A stretch of DNA of 57,961 bases from Alphaproteobacteria bacterium (GTDB lineage: Bacteria > Pseudomonadota > Alphaproteobacteria > Bin95): positions 1 to 57,961 of the forward strand of contig JAJDYL010000030.1 of the NCBI GenBank assembly GCA_022825195.1, written 5' to 3'. Positions 15,478 through 24,434 of this stretch are shown one piece after another. The notes beneath the pieces were generated by a model that ran no database searches, was not told where the DNA came from, and saw nothing but the letters and a program-made list of their open reading frames with translations. Position 1 is the stretch's first letter; each line of letters starts with the position of its first letter. A program made the translations under genes and the position numbers.

Positions 15478-17652
15478 TCAGCCCTCGAACGGTGCGGGGT
15501 CGGCGAAGCGGTCGAGCACGTTCTGCGTGATGCGCGAGATGTTGTTGTCGTAATTGTTGTGGGAGAGGCTGCCGCAATAGGTGATGGAGCCGACGGAGAA
15601 CACGGCCCCGCCGGCCGCGGTCTCGAAGAACGCCAGGTTTGAGCGGACGAGCGCCTCGGGCGGCTCGCCCGGCCAGGTCACGAGGTGGGTCAGCAGCTCC
15701 TCGGGCACGACGACGAAAGTGTCGCCATGTTCCTCGGACGTCGCGAGCACGAGCGTGTTGGGGGGCGAGCCCAGGCGGGTGTCCACCCGGTCCAGCTCGA
15801 ATCCGGCCGCGCCGCCGCCGGAGAGGCCGAAATCGCCGAGAATGCGGTCCGGCACGCCGTCGAAGATCCAGGCGGCGCGCGGGTCGTCCGCGCCGGGGCC
15901 GCGCACATAGTATGAGCCGACGAACTGCCCCTGCGCGGAGAAGCCGACCCCGGCGAGCTTCTGCGGCGGGCGGTCGTTGCGCCGCCAGAGGCCGCCATAC
16001 TCCCCGTCGAGCGCGTTGTAATACTCGCCGGGTTCCGCCGCCCAGGCCCGGATGCCGCCTTCGCCCCGCCGGATTTCGACGGCGCCGGGCACGGACTCGT
16101 TGACGGCCACCCGCCAGTAGAAGCCGTTGCCGCCGAGATACATCAGCCGCCCGCCCTCATCGAGGTGGCGCTGGAGCGCGTCGAGCGTGTTGGCGGTGTG
16201 GTATTCGGGGTGGGAGCCGGTGAGCACGACGCGGTAGGAGGAGATGAGGTCGTAGCCCTCCCGGTCGAGGTCGTGGTCGGTGACGAGGTCGAACTCGTAG
16301 CCCTTCTCCTCCAGCCAGTCGATGAGGTGGGTGTCGCCCGGATAGTGGCGCAGCCCCGAGCCCGCTTCATCGAGATAGCTCATATAGCCGGCCCGCTGCG
16401 TCAGCACCGGGCGGCGCTGCGAAGCGAAGCTGATGCCGCTGCCGTCGGTGTGGCGGTCATAGGTGGAGAGTCCGTATTCCCTGTGGCGGTCGGCCGTGAG
16501 CTTGCGCGCGCCCCAGTCCCGGGCGCGGGCCAGATAGGCCTCGGTCGTGACGCCCCGCGCATAGTTGCCGTACACCGTGTAGGTGAAGGTCGGGATCAGC
16601 ACGCAGACGGGCGTGCGCCGGGACCCGCGCGGCGGCAGCACGAAGAAGGGGATCATGTCCTCATGCTCCCCGCACTCGAGCCGGACCGCGTAGGAGCCGC
16701 TCCGGAGGCCGTCCGGCACGGTCCAGGAGAAGTCCGTCTCCCAGCCGCAGTCGTAGATGTCGTCCTCGTGGAAATGGATGGCGCCATATTCCTCCGGCGC
16801 ATGGCGCCAGCACTGCTCCCGCCCGCTCCAGTTCGATCCTTTCATCGCCCGCGTCGGCAGGTTCACGAGGTCCCCATGCCAACCGTTCGGCCCCGCATCC
16901 ACCACCTTGAGGGAGGAGATTTCGCGGGAGAAGTCCCACGCCGCAACGATCTCGCCGTCCCCGGAAGTTCCGCGCGCAATCCCCGGCCGCTCGATCTTGC
17001 CGTTGAAATGGCCGGCCACCGGGTTTCCTCCGACCGCGCCGATGAAGATGTCGCCATCGACGCCGACCGCCGGCGCGTCCAGGCGCCGGCCCGCCGTTCC
17101 CGTGTCGTCCACCCCGCCGAAGCGGCGAAGGGCTTCCTGCCCGACCGAGACGGCGCCGGTTTCCGGGTCGATGCTCGCCCACACCCGGTACCAGGCGCGC
17201 GGGAGCAGCGGCTTGCCGACGGCGACCGTTTCGACCCCGTTCGCCGTCGAAACCCGCAGGCTGGCGCCCTGCCCGCCGTCCAGAACGAGCGCGAGCCCGC
17301 CTGCCTCGCCGAGCCACGACAGGATGCCCTGCGCCCCGCCGCCGGGGATCGTCGGCCAGATCGTCGCCGACACTGTCAGGGCTTCGGCCGGGAGCCGCGC
17401 GCCGCCGATCCGCGCATAGGAACCGAGCGCGGCGTCCTGCGCCCGCGAGGGCCGGCTTCCCTCGATGTCGGAAGAGACGGCCTCCTCCTTGATGCCGGGG
17501 CCGGCCGGGTTGGGATCGGCGGAGACGACCCGGACGAGCCGTGCCCGGTAAGGCGCGGCGGAACGGCTGCTCACCTTGAATTCGACGGTTTCGCCGGGAC
17601 GCGCCGACCAGCGGTCTGCATAGCCGATCAGGGGAATCGTGTTGGGTATCAT
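15478..17652 (-). CDS. N,N-dimethylformamidase large-subunit-like protein
   Basis: 724 residues. The MIPNT start is chosen over one 24 nt upstream because GGGAG precedes it and family members begin close to IPLIGYAD. It begins with a beta-sandwich, contains a LamG/jelly-roll-like insert (about residues 100-250, WYRVWASIDPETGAVSVG, GHFNGKIERPGIARG), and has a GATase-like second half (VCVLIPTFTYTVYGNYARG to the end). DMFase binds one Fe through Tyr, His and Glu; the His-x-Glu pair is matched by GSHPEYHT near residue 480. DMFase needs a small alpha subunit, and none is encoded nearby. The true substrate may be another amide. An amide-type uptake cluster is divergently encoded. Confidence 0.75.
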   Translation of the reverse strand: MIPNTIPLIGYADRWSARPGETVEFKVSSRSAAPYRARLVRVVSADPNPAGPGIKEEAVSSDIEGSRPSRAQDAALGSYARIGGARLPAEALTVSATIWPTIPGGGAQGILSWLGEAGGLALVLDGGQGASLRVSTANGVETVAVGKPLLPRAWYRVWASIDPETGAVSVGQEALRRFGGVDDTGTAGRRLDAPAVGVDGDIFIGAVGGNPVAGHFNGKIERPGIARGTSGDGEIVAAWDFSREISSLKVVDAGPNGWHGDLVNLPTRAMKGSNWSGREQCWRHAPEEYGAIHFHEDDIYDCGWETDFSWTVPDGLRSGSYAVRLECGEHEDMIPFFVLPPRGSRRTPVCVLIPTFTYTVYGNYARGVTTEAYLARARDWGARKLTADRHREYGLSTYDRHTDGSGISFASQRRPVLTQRAGYMSYLDEAGSGLRHYPGDTHLIDWLEEKGYEFDLVTDHDLDREGYDLISSYRVVLTGSHPEYHTANTLDALQRHLDEGGRLMYLGGNGFYWRVAVNESVPGAVEIRRGEGGIRAWAAEPGEYYNALDGEYGGLWRRNDRPPQKLAGVGFSAQGQFVGSYYVRGPGADDPRAAWIFDGVPDRILGDFGLSGGGAAGFELDRVDTRLGSPPNTLVLATSEEHGDTFVVVPEELLTHLVTWPGEPPEALVRSNLAFFETAAGGAVFSVGSITYCGSLSHNNYDNNISRITQNVLDRFADPAPFEG

Positions 17653-17979
17653 CGCCGCGCTCCCATCCTTGCCCATCTCCGGGAAGGCCGAACCATATAT
17701 CGATTCCGGGCGCCGCCAGCGGCGGGAGATTCCCGATAGCGGAAATAATTTTAAGGCTATAGGGTTTCGTATTGCCCATCGGGGCTTGCCCGGGAGGAAG
17801 GGAGCGTGGCGATACAGATCGAGGGAGGCGGCGTCCGCCGCAGACTCGATTCAGGCGCCGGAATCGACCGGATCGAGGCGACGACCGGCTCGCACGAGGA
17901 GGACAACCGGTCCTGCCGTCCCTGTCGCGCACCCTGCCCACCGGAATTCCTGTCATCCAGCAATATCGGGAGAAGTCGG
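17653..17979. other. Divergent intergenic region between the DMFase-like gene and the NMT1-type transporter
   Basis: 327 bp with no credible gene. The AT-rich stretch around 17739-17763 (AATAATTTTAAGG, then TATAGG) is the best place for a promoter, but no -35/-10 pair has good spacing on either strand. GGGAG before 17980 is the ribosome binding site of the substrate-binding-protein gene. Confidence 0.5.
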
Positions 17980-18987
17980 ATGAGATCACCGCGTTCACCA
18001 TATCGCCGCCGCGCGCTCGCAGGCGCTGCCGCGGGAGCCGGGATGCTGCTTGCCGCCGGCCCGCTGGCCGCCGCGGACGAGGTCCATCTCCAGACCGACT
18101 GGATCCCCTCCGGCGAGCACGCCATGTATTTCGGCGGCTGGACCAAGGGCTTCTGGAAGGACCAGGGCATCGACATCACCATCACGCGCGGCTACGGGTC
18201 GGGCGATACCGTTACCAAGATCGCAGGCGGCGCCGCCGACTTCGGCATTGCCGACATCGGCGCGCTCATCACCGCCCGCGCGCGGGCGGGCGTGCCGGTC
18301 AAGCAGATCATGCAGACCTACACCCACTCCCCCCATTCGCTCTTCGTGCTGAAGAGTTCCGGAATCACGACCTTCCAGGGGCTTGAGGACAAGAAGATCG
18401 GCATCACCCCCGGCAACAGCCACCGCGTCTATTTCCCCAAGGTGGCCGAGAGGGCCGGCACCGATCCGTCCAAGATCGTCTGGTCGAACTCCGACGCATC
18501 CGCCATGGCCGCGCTGCTTATCTCCAAGAAGATCGACGCCGCTCCGTTCTTCGCCATGCACCACTACTACCAGAACAAGGCGGCGAAGCAGGCCGGCGAG
18601 GAGATCGTGGTGCTGCCGTTCGTCGAGGCGGGCTTCGCGATCTACGCCACGGGGCTCATCGCCCGTGACGACTTCATCGCGGAGAACCCGGACCTGGTGA
18701 GCCGCTTCCTCACCGCCAACAAGAACGCGATGGAATGGGCCCGCGACAACCGCGAGGAGGCATGCGAGCTCCATGTCGAGCGGGTGCCTGAGGTCGCGCT
18801 GGACGATTGCATGGGGAGCCTGAACGCCACGCTCACCTTCGTCTTCAACGACCATTCCGCGGCCACCGGCCTCGGACGCCACGATCCGGAGCGGCTGGCC
18901 TTCACCTACGAGGTGGTGGCGGACGCCCAGGACCTCGACGCCGGTTGGGACTACAGCCAGGCCGTGGACCACAGCCACGTGCCGTAG
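17980..18987 (+). CDS. ABC transporter substrate-binding protein, NMT1/THI5-like (taurine/pyrimidine family)
   Basis: 335 residues. The start is set by GGGAG 8 nt upstream. The N-terminus is an export signal with RRR before a hydrophobic stretch (about residues 9-32, possibly Tat-dependent). The mature protein is a two-lobe periplasmic binding protein: LQTDWIPSGEHAMYFGGWTK, AGGAADFGIADIGALITARA and GIARDDF-like hinges are typical of the NMT1/SsuA group. Relatives bind hydroxymethylpyrimidine, taurine, hydantoins or other small N/S compounds. The ATPase, permease and amidohydrolase genes that follow fit uptake and deamination of a nitrogenous heterocycle. Confidence 0.88.
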   Translation: MRSPRSPYRRRALAGAAAGAGMLLAAGPLAAADEVHLQTDWIPSGEHAMYFGGWTKGFWKDQGIDITITRGYGSGDTVTKIAGGAADFGIADIGALITARARAGVPVKQIMQTYTHSPHSLFVLKSSGITTFQGLEDKKIGITPGNSHRVYFPKVAERAGTDPSKIVWSNSDASAMAALLISKKIDAAPFFAMHHYYQNKAAKQAGEEIVVLPFVEAGFAIYATGLIARDDFIAENPDLVSRFLTANKNAMEWARDNREEACELHVERVPEVALDDCMGSLNATLTFVFNDHSAATGLGRHDPERLAFTYEVVADAQDLDAGWDYSQAVDHSHVP

Positions 18988-19026
18988 TCGCGCCGTGCGG
19001 CTGCATTCCGGCAGGGGCGCCCCGCC

Positions 19027-19812
19027 GTGATCCGGGTTGAGGGGCTCTCGAAAGTCTTTCACTCCCGGGACGGCGGGAGCGTCGTTGCGCTCCACGACGT
19101 GTCGCTGGAAGTGGCGCGCAACGAGTTCGTCTCGCTCGTTGGGCCGTCGGGCTGCGGGAAGTCCACGATGCTGCGCCTCGTGGCGGGGCTCGTCGGCGCC
19201 ACGCGGGGCGTGCTCGAGATCGACGGCACGGCGGTCACGGAGCCGCGCCGGGACATCGGCATCGTCTTCCAGAGCCCTACCCTGCTGCCCTGGGCCGACA
19301 TTACCGACAACGTCCTCTTTCCGCTCCGGCTGATGCGCGAGAAGGCCGGGGATGCGCGCGCGCGGGCGCATGCGCTGCTCGAACTGGTGGGCCTCAAGGG
19401 GTTCGAGAGCCGCTACCCCCGCGAACTCTCCGGCGGCATGCAGCAGCGCGCCGCCATCTGCCGGGCGCTCATTCACGACCCCGGCATCCTGCTCATGGAC
19501 GAGCCCTTCGGGGCGCTCGACGCGCTCACCCGCGAGGTGATGAGCATGGAGCTGCTGCGGATCTGGACCGAGAACCCCAAGACCATCGTGTTCGTGACCC
19601 ACTCGATTACGGAAGCGGTCCTGCTGTCCGACCGGGTCATCGTGATGTCGCCGCGGCCGGGGCGGATCGCGGAGGTGGTCGAGGTGCCGATCGAACGGCC
19701 CCGCACCCTTGACATGGAGGGAAGCCGTGAATTCCAGGAATGCACCAGACGAATTCGACGCCGTATCTTTGGGGCTGACGAAACCGACCTCTCCGGCCCG
19801 GCGGCGGCTTAG
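19027..19812 (+). CDS. ABC transporter ATP-binding protein (SsuB/TauB type)
   Basis: 261 residues, GTG start. Walker A GPSGCGKST is at residues 39-47, the signature LSGGMQQRAAICRAL near 138, and Walker B ILLMDEPFGALDALTREVM after it, with the switch His in VTHSITEAVLLSDR. These are typical of the nitrate/taurine/pyrimidine-type importers (NitT/TauT family). It overlaps the permease start by 86 nt and energises the transporter encoded with its neighbours. Confidence 0.94.
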   Translation: MIRVEGLSKVFHSRDGGSVVALHDVSLEVARNEFVSLVGPSGCGKSTMLRLVAGLVGATRGVLEIDGTAVTEPRRDIGIVFQSPTLLPWADITDNVLFPLRLMREKAGDARARAHALLELVGLKGFESRYPRELSGGMQQRAAICRALIHDPGILLMDEPFGALDALTREVMSMELLRIWTENPKTIVFVTHSITEAVLLSDRVIVMSPRPGRIAEVVEVPIERPRTLDMEGSREFQECTRRIRRRIFGADETDLSGPAAA

Positions 19813-20590
19813 GCGCATCTGGAACACGAGCAGCGAGATCGTCCTTCCGGCGGCGGTGCTCATCGTCCTCGTCGCGGTCTGGGAAGCGTCGGTGCATGCC
19901 TTCTCGCTGCCGGTCTATCTGCTGCCGGCCCCGAGCCTCATCTGGACCGAGAGCCTCGCGGTCGCCGACACGCTCGGCGGCCACACCCTCGCCACCCTCG
20001 GCACCGTCATGTACGGCTTCATCGCCTCCATCGTGGTCAGCCTGCCGCTCGCGGTGCTGCTGACCTCCTCGCGCTACGCATCCGCCACCATCTACCCGCT
20101 CCTCGTCTTCACCCAGTCGATCCCGAAGGTGGCGCTGGCCCCCATTCTGGTGGTGATGCTCGGCGCGACGGAACTGCCGCGGGTCATCGTGACCTTCCTC
20201 GTGGCGTTCTTCCCGCTGGTGATCGCGGTCGCCGTCGGGCTCCTTTCGGTGCCGGCCGACCTTGTCGAACTCGGGCGTTCCTTCAAGGCGTCGAAGATGC
20301 AGGAGCTGGTGCGGATCCGCCTTCCCTACGCCATTCCGTTCGTCTTCAGCGGCCTCAAGGTCGCGATCGCGCTCTCGGTCGTGGGCGCCGTGGTGGGCGA
20401 GTTCGTCAATGCCGACAAGGGGCTCGGCTACCTGATCGTCTCGGCCACCGCCTTCTTCCGGACCCCTGTCGCGTTCGGGGCGCTGATCCTGCTCTCGGTG
20501 CTGGGCGTGGCGCTGTTCCAGCTCGTGGTGATCGTCGAGCGGATATTCTTTCCCTGGTCGGCCGAAAGCGACGAAACCGTCATCGTCTGA
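19727..20590 (+). CDS. ABC transporter permease (NitT/TauT type)
   Basis: 287 residues. The GTG at 19727 is chosen because GGAGGG lies 5 nt before it; an upstream in-frame ATG at 19709 would have no such site. About six membrane helices are visible. The EAA loop contacting the ATPase reads ELGRSFKASKMQELVRIRLP, followed by YAIPFVFSGLKVAIALSVVGAVVGEF, the canonical SsuC/TauC segment. It completes the SBP-ATPase-permease importer, with the ATPase and permease genes overlapping. Confidence 0.93.
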   Translation: MNSRNAPDEFDAVSLGLTKPTSPARRRLRRIWNTSSEIVLPAAVLIVLVAVWEASVHAFSLPVYLLPAPSLIWTESLAVADTLGGHTLATLGTVMYGFIASIVVSLPLAVLLTSSRYASATIYPLLVFTQSIPKVALAPILVVMLGATELPRVIVTFLVAFFPLVIAVAVGLLSVPADLVELGRSFKASKMQELVRIRLPYAIPFVFSGLKVAIALSVVGAVVGEFVNADKGLGYLIVSATAFFRTPVAFGALILLSVLGVALFQLVVIVERIFFPWSAESDETVIV

Positions 20591-20626
20591 CACGGCCGGC
20601 AACCCGCAGCGAGGAGAACGGGACCC

Positions 20627-22120
20627 ATGCACACGATCATTCGCGGCGGGCGGCTGCTCGACATCCAGGCCCATTCCGCCGAGCCCGCCGACATCCTCGT
20701 CGAAGACGACACGATCCGATCGGTCGGGCCGCCCGGCCTGCCCGCGCCCGCGGACGCCGTTCCCTGCGATGCGGCCGGCCGGCTGCTCATGCCGGGTCTC
20801 GTGAACGCGCACACCCACGGCCACAACAATCTCGCCAAGAGCTTCGGCGACCGGTGGAACCTCGAGCTGCTGCTGAACGCCGCGCCGTGGATCACGGGAA
20901 GCCGCACGCTCGAGGACAAATATCTCTCGACGCTGATCGGCGCGGTGGAAATGGTGCGCAAGGGCTGCACCGCCGCCTACGACCTCAATTTCGAATTCCC
21001 CGTGCCCACGACAGACGGGCTGGAGGCCATCGGCCGCGCCTATGCCGATGTCGGGATGCGCGCCGTGGTCGCGCCGATGATGGCCGACCGTACCTTCTAC
21101 CAGGCGATACCGGGACTGCTGGATGCCCTGCCGGACGCGCTGAGGCGGGATGCGGAGGCGGTGGCGGTCGAGCCGTTCCAGGCGAGCCTCGCGGCATGGG
21201 AGGGCGCGCTCCGGTCATGGCCGTTCGGCCGCGACCGGATCCGGCTGGCGCTCGCCCCGACGATCCCCCACCACTGCAGCGAAGCGTTCCTGAAAGCCGC
21301 GAACGCGGCGGCGGCGGAGCACGGGGTCGGGTTCCACACCCATCTGGGCGAGTCGAAGGTGCAGGCCCATACGGGGATGCGCCTCTACGGCATGACCCAG
21401 ACCGCCTATCTCGACCGGCTGGGGGTGCTCGGCCCCGGCTTCACGGCCGCGCACGCCGTGTGGCTGGACGGCGACGACATGCGCCGGATCGGTGACGCCG
21501 GCGGCGCCATCGCCCACAACCCGGGCTCCAATGCGCGCCTCGGCAGCGGCCTCGCGGCGGCCCGCGCGCTGCTCGACGCGGGTGTGCGGGTCGGCATCGG
21601 CACCGACGCCTGCACCTGCTCCGACAATCTCAACATGTTCGAGGCGATGCGGGTGGCCTCGATGGTCTCGCGCGTGCAGGAGCTGGACCCCGAGCGCTGG
21701 CTCTCGACGGACGAGGTGCTCACCCTCGCAACGAGAGGCAGCGCCGACGTGCTGGGCTTCGGCGATGCGCTCGGCGCCATCGAGCCCGGAGCCAAGGCGG
21801 ACATCGTCTTCCTCGATCTCGGGCAGATCAACTATGTCCCCCTCAACGACCCGGTGAACCAGATCGTCCACGGCGAGGACGGCACGGGCGTGGAATCGGT
21901 GATGATCGGCGGGCGCATGGTGATGGAAGGCCGGCGCATGGTGACGGTGGACGAGGCGAAGCTCGCCCGCGATGCGGCTGCCGCAGCCGAGCGGCTCGCG
22001 GTCGTCACGGCCGGCGCGCGCGCGGTCGTGGAGAGCCTTGAGGGCCCGGTGAGGCGCTTCTCCGTGGCCCTCTCCCGCGAGGACTACCACATCGAGCGCC
22101 ATGCCCGATGCACGCACTAG
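20627..22120 (+). CDS. Amidohydrolase, AtzA/TrzA/guanine-deaminase-like
   Basis: 497 residues; metal-dependent deaminase or amidohydrolase of the TIM-barrel superfamily. Metal ligands are visible as H62-x-H64 in NAHTHGH, then HTHLGE, AAHAVWLDGDD and the catalytic Asp in GIGTDACTCSDN. The beta-sandwich flanks (TIIRGGRLLDI at the start, DIVFLDLGQINYVP near the end) are typical of the TrzA/AtzA branch acting on purines, pyrimidines or triazines. GAGGAG lies upstream of the start. It follows the NMT1-type importer by 36 nt, so it probably deaminates the imported compound. The exact substrate cannot be assigned. Confidence 0.88.
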   Translation: MHTIIRGGRLLDIQAHSAEPADILVEDDTIRSVGPPGLPAPADAVPCDAAGRLLMPGLVNAHTHGHNNLAKSFGDRWNLELLLNAAPWITGSRTLEDKYLSTLIGAVEMVRKGCTAAYDLNFEFPVPTTDGLEAIGRAYADVGMRAVVAPMMADRTFYQAIPGLLDALPDALRRDAEAVAVEPFQASLAAWEGALRSWPFGRDRIRLALAPTIPHHCSEAFLKAANAAAAEHGVGFHTHLGESKVQAHTGMRLYGMTQTAYLDRLGVLGPGFTAAHAVWLDGDDMRRIGDAGGAIAHNPGSNARLGSGLAAARALLDAGVRVGIGTDACTCSDNLNMFEAMRVASMVSRVQELDPERWLSTDEVLTLATRGSADVLGFGDALGAIEPGAKADIVFLDLGQINYVPLNDPVNQIVHGEDGTGVESVMIGGRMVMEGRRMVTVDEAKLARDAAAAAERLAVVTAGARAVVESLEGPVRRFSVALSREDYHIERHARCTH

Positions 22121-22160
22121 GCGCCCGGAAACGACGGCCCGGCCGGACCGGGACGGCGGA

Positions 22161-22189
22161 TTGACCGTCAAATTGTCGCAACCTACAAT
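22161..22189 (+). promoter_or_regulatory. Promoter of the branched-chain-type ABC operon
   Basis: TTGACC (22161-22166), 17-nt spacer, TACAAT (22184-22189): a near-consensus sigma-70 promoter about 80 nt before the substrate-binding-protein start. It probably drives the whole eight-gene run to 29337, since all internal gaps are under 70 nt. Confidence 0.7.
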
Positions 22190-22270
22190 GCGGCAGGTAT
22201 GCGCCGACGGTACGCCGCGTGTCGCCCGGCGGCATCTGAGCAACCGGAGTTTCAACGGGAGGTCAAGACC

Positions 22271-23464
22271 ATGAAAAGACTGTTGACGATTGCTGCCGCC
22301 GTCGGTGTGGCGATGTCGGTCGGCACCGCCGCCGACGCCGCCGACCGGACGGTCAAGATCGCCGGCTTCGGCGCGATGTCGGGCGTCGTCCGCTCGTTCG
22401 GCATCAACACGGACGCCGTATTGCGCGCCGCCGCCAAGGCGATCAACGACGCCGGCGGGGTGAAGCTGGCCGACGGCTCCATGGCGCCGATAGAGGTCTC
22501 GTTCGACGATGACCGCTGCAATGCCGAGGAAGGCATTTCGGTCGTCCGCCGGATCGCGTCGAGCGACGCCGTGGTCGGCGTCGGGCCGACCTGCTCGAAC
22601 GTCGCCGAGCCGCTGTTCGGCATCCTTCAGGCCAAGGCCGGCGACGAGGGCGACAGCGGGCTGCAGTTCCCGATCTTCACCGACACCGCGATCAAGGGCG
22701 GGCTGGCCAAGATTTCGGAGTGGGCGTTCCGCAACGTCCCGAACGAAAGCCAGATGTACAAGAGCCTGTTCGAGTGGCTCGCCACCCAGCATCCGGACGC
22801 GAAGTCCGTCTATGGCGGCGTCGAGGAGGATTTCGCCCACTCGCGCTTCACCTGGTACAAGGTGATGAAGACGCGCTCGGCCGACGTCGGCTATGAGGTC
22901 AAGGGCGAGTCGAAGTGGCTGCTGAACGACACCAACTTCACGACGCAGGTGCGCGAGATGAAGCGCGCGGGCGCCGACATCATCGCCATTTCCGCGCATC
23001 CCTTCACCACTTGCGGCGTGCTGAAGGAAATGGCCCGCCAGCGCGTGAAATACAAGGTGCTGGTCGGCCTGACTTCCTCGTCCTCGCTCGAGACGCTGAA
23101 CGGCTGCGCCAAGCAGGCCGAAGGCATCATCATCCCGACCTCGTTCGCGCCGGTTAACCCGGACGCGGTCGCGGCCGCCGATGCTGCCGCGGCGCTGGGC
23201 GGCTCCGCCGACCTGCATTCGGCCGCCGCCTGGGAGATCATGATGATCCTCAAGGACGTCATCGAGGCCGCCGGCATCCAGGCGACCGCGGACTCGGTGG
23301 AGGCCGACCGCCGGGCGATCCGGGACGGCCTGGCCTCGCTCAAGACGACGAAGGGCCTGCTGGGCGAGATCCAGCGGACCGATGAGGGCGAAGCCGTCAA
23401 GCCCTATGTCTATGTCCATGCCGCCGACGGCTCCTGGGCCGTGCTGCACGACCCGAACGCCTGA
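22271..23464 (+). CDS. Branched-chain-type ABC transporter substrate-binding protein
   Basis: 397 residues; GGGAGG precedes the start. A signal peptide (residues 1-23, ..GTAADA-A) is followed by a LivJ/AmiC-like fold: VKIAGFGAMSGVVRSFGIN, IEVSFDDDRCNAEEGISVVR, VVGVGPTCSN and IIPTSFAPVNPDAVAA. Such proteins bind amino acids, amides, ureas or short acids. The first of eight co-directional genes, it is the only binding protein in an operon with two permease pairs. The ligand is unknown. Confidence 0.9.
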   Translation: MKRLLTIAAAVGVAMSVGTAADAADRTVKIAGFGAMSGVVRSFGINTDAVLRAAAKAINDAGGVKLADGSMAPIEVSFDDDRCNAEEGISVVRRIASSDAVVGVGPTCSNVAEPLFGILQAKAGDEGDSGLQFPIFTDTAIKGGLAKISEWAFRNVPNESQMYKSLFEWLATQHPDAKSVYGGVEEDFAHSRFTWYKVMKTRSADVGYEVKGESKWLLNDTNFTTQVREMKRAGADIIAISAHPFTTCGVLKEMARQRVKYKVLVGLTSSSSLETLNGCAKQAEGIIIPTSFAPVNPDAVAAADAAAALGGSADLHSAAAWEIMMILKDVIEAAGIQATADSVEADRRAIRDGLASLKTTKGLLGEIQRTDEGEAVKPYVYVHAADGSWAVLHDPNA

Positions 23465-23531
23465 GTGCCGGGCTGCGGGCCGCCTCTCCTGGGGGCGGCC
23501 CGCAACGCCCTGACGCCGAAAGGCGGTCGCA

Positions 23532-24428
23532 ATGTCGGATTTCTGGTGGCAGGTCATCGATTCCGTCCAGTCCGTGCTGGACGGAATGATGTTCGGGTCC
23601 ATCTACGCGCTGATCGGCATTGGCTTCACGCTGATCTTCGGCGTCATGCACAGGATCAACCTGGCCTACGCGGCCGCTTCCATCGGCGGGGCGTATGCCA
23701 GCCTGGCCGCGTTCCAGCTCCTGTCTGCGCCGGCCATCGTCGTGTTCCTCTGCGCCGCAGCCGCCTCGGGCGTCATCGGCTACCTCGTCTATATCTGCTG
23801 TTTCCGCTTCATTCCGACCGAAATGCCGCTCGCCACCCTGATGGCGTCGGTGGGCATGCTGATCCTTATCGACGAAGTCGTCGTGCATGCGACGGCCGGC
23901 ATGCCGGAGCCCTATCCGGCGATGTTCGACGACGTGATGATCGACCTCGACCCGTTCTGGGTGCGCGGCGACCTGCTGATGATCTTCGCGCTGAGCGTCA
24001 TCGCCATGCTGATCCTGCTTTATGTCCTCTACCGCACACGGTTGGGGATCGCGACGCGCGCGGTGGCCCAGCAGCCCTCCGCCGCGCAGCTTTGCGGCAT
24101 CGGCCAGGAGCGCACCAATGCGGCGACCTTTGTCATCACGGGCGCGCTGGGCGGCCTCGCGGGCGCCATGGTCGGCGCCTCGGTAGGCATCCTCTCGCCG
24201 CTGCTGGCCCTGCCGCTTACCGTAAAGGGGCTGATCGTAACCGTGATCGGCGGCCTGGGCTCGATCCCCGGCGCCATCGTCGCCGGCATACTGGTGGGCG
24301 GGTTCGAGAACGTCTTCCAGTATTTCCGCGGCGTCACGGAGCGCGACATCTATGTCATGCTCCTGCTGTTCGTGTTCCTCACCTTCCGGCCGCAGGGTTT
24401 GTTCGGCCGCATCTCCACAAGGGACTGA
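23532..24428 (+). CDS. Branched-chain-type ABC permease, LivH-like, first copy
   Basis: 298 residues with about eight membrane helices. Family features: DGMMFGSIYALIGIGFTLIFGVMHRINLAYA at the N-terminus (the LivH opening), the coupling segment YRTRLGIATRAVAQQPSAAQLCGI, and GGLGSIPGAIVAGILVGGFENVFQYF. Seven nucleotides separate it from the LivM-like partner. Confidence 0.92.
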   Translation: MSDFWWQVIDSVQSVLDGMMFGSIYALIGIGFTLIFGVMHRINLAYAAASIGGAYASLAAFQLLSAPAIVVFLCAAAASGVIGYLVYICCFRFIPTEMPLATLMASVGMLILIDEVVVHATAGMPEPYPAMFDDVMIDLDPFWVRGDLLMIFALSVIAMLILLYVLYRTRLGIATRAVAQQPSAAQLCGIGQERTNAATFVITGALGGLAGAMVGASVGILSPLLALPLTVKGLIVTVIGGLGSIPGAIVAGILVGGFENVFQYFRGVTERDIYVMLLLFVFLTFRPQGLFGRISTRD

Positions 24429-24434
24429 GGCCCC

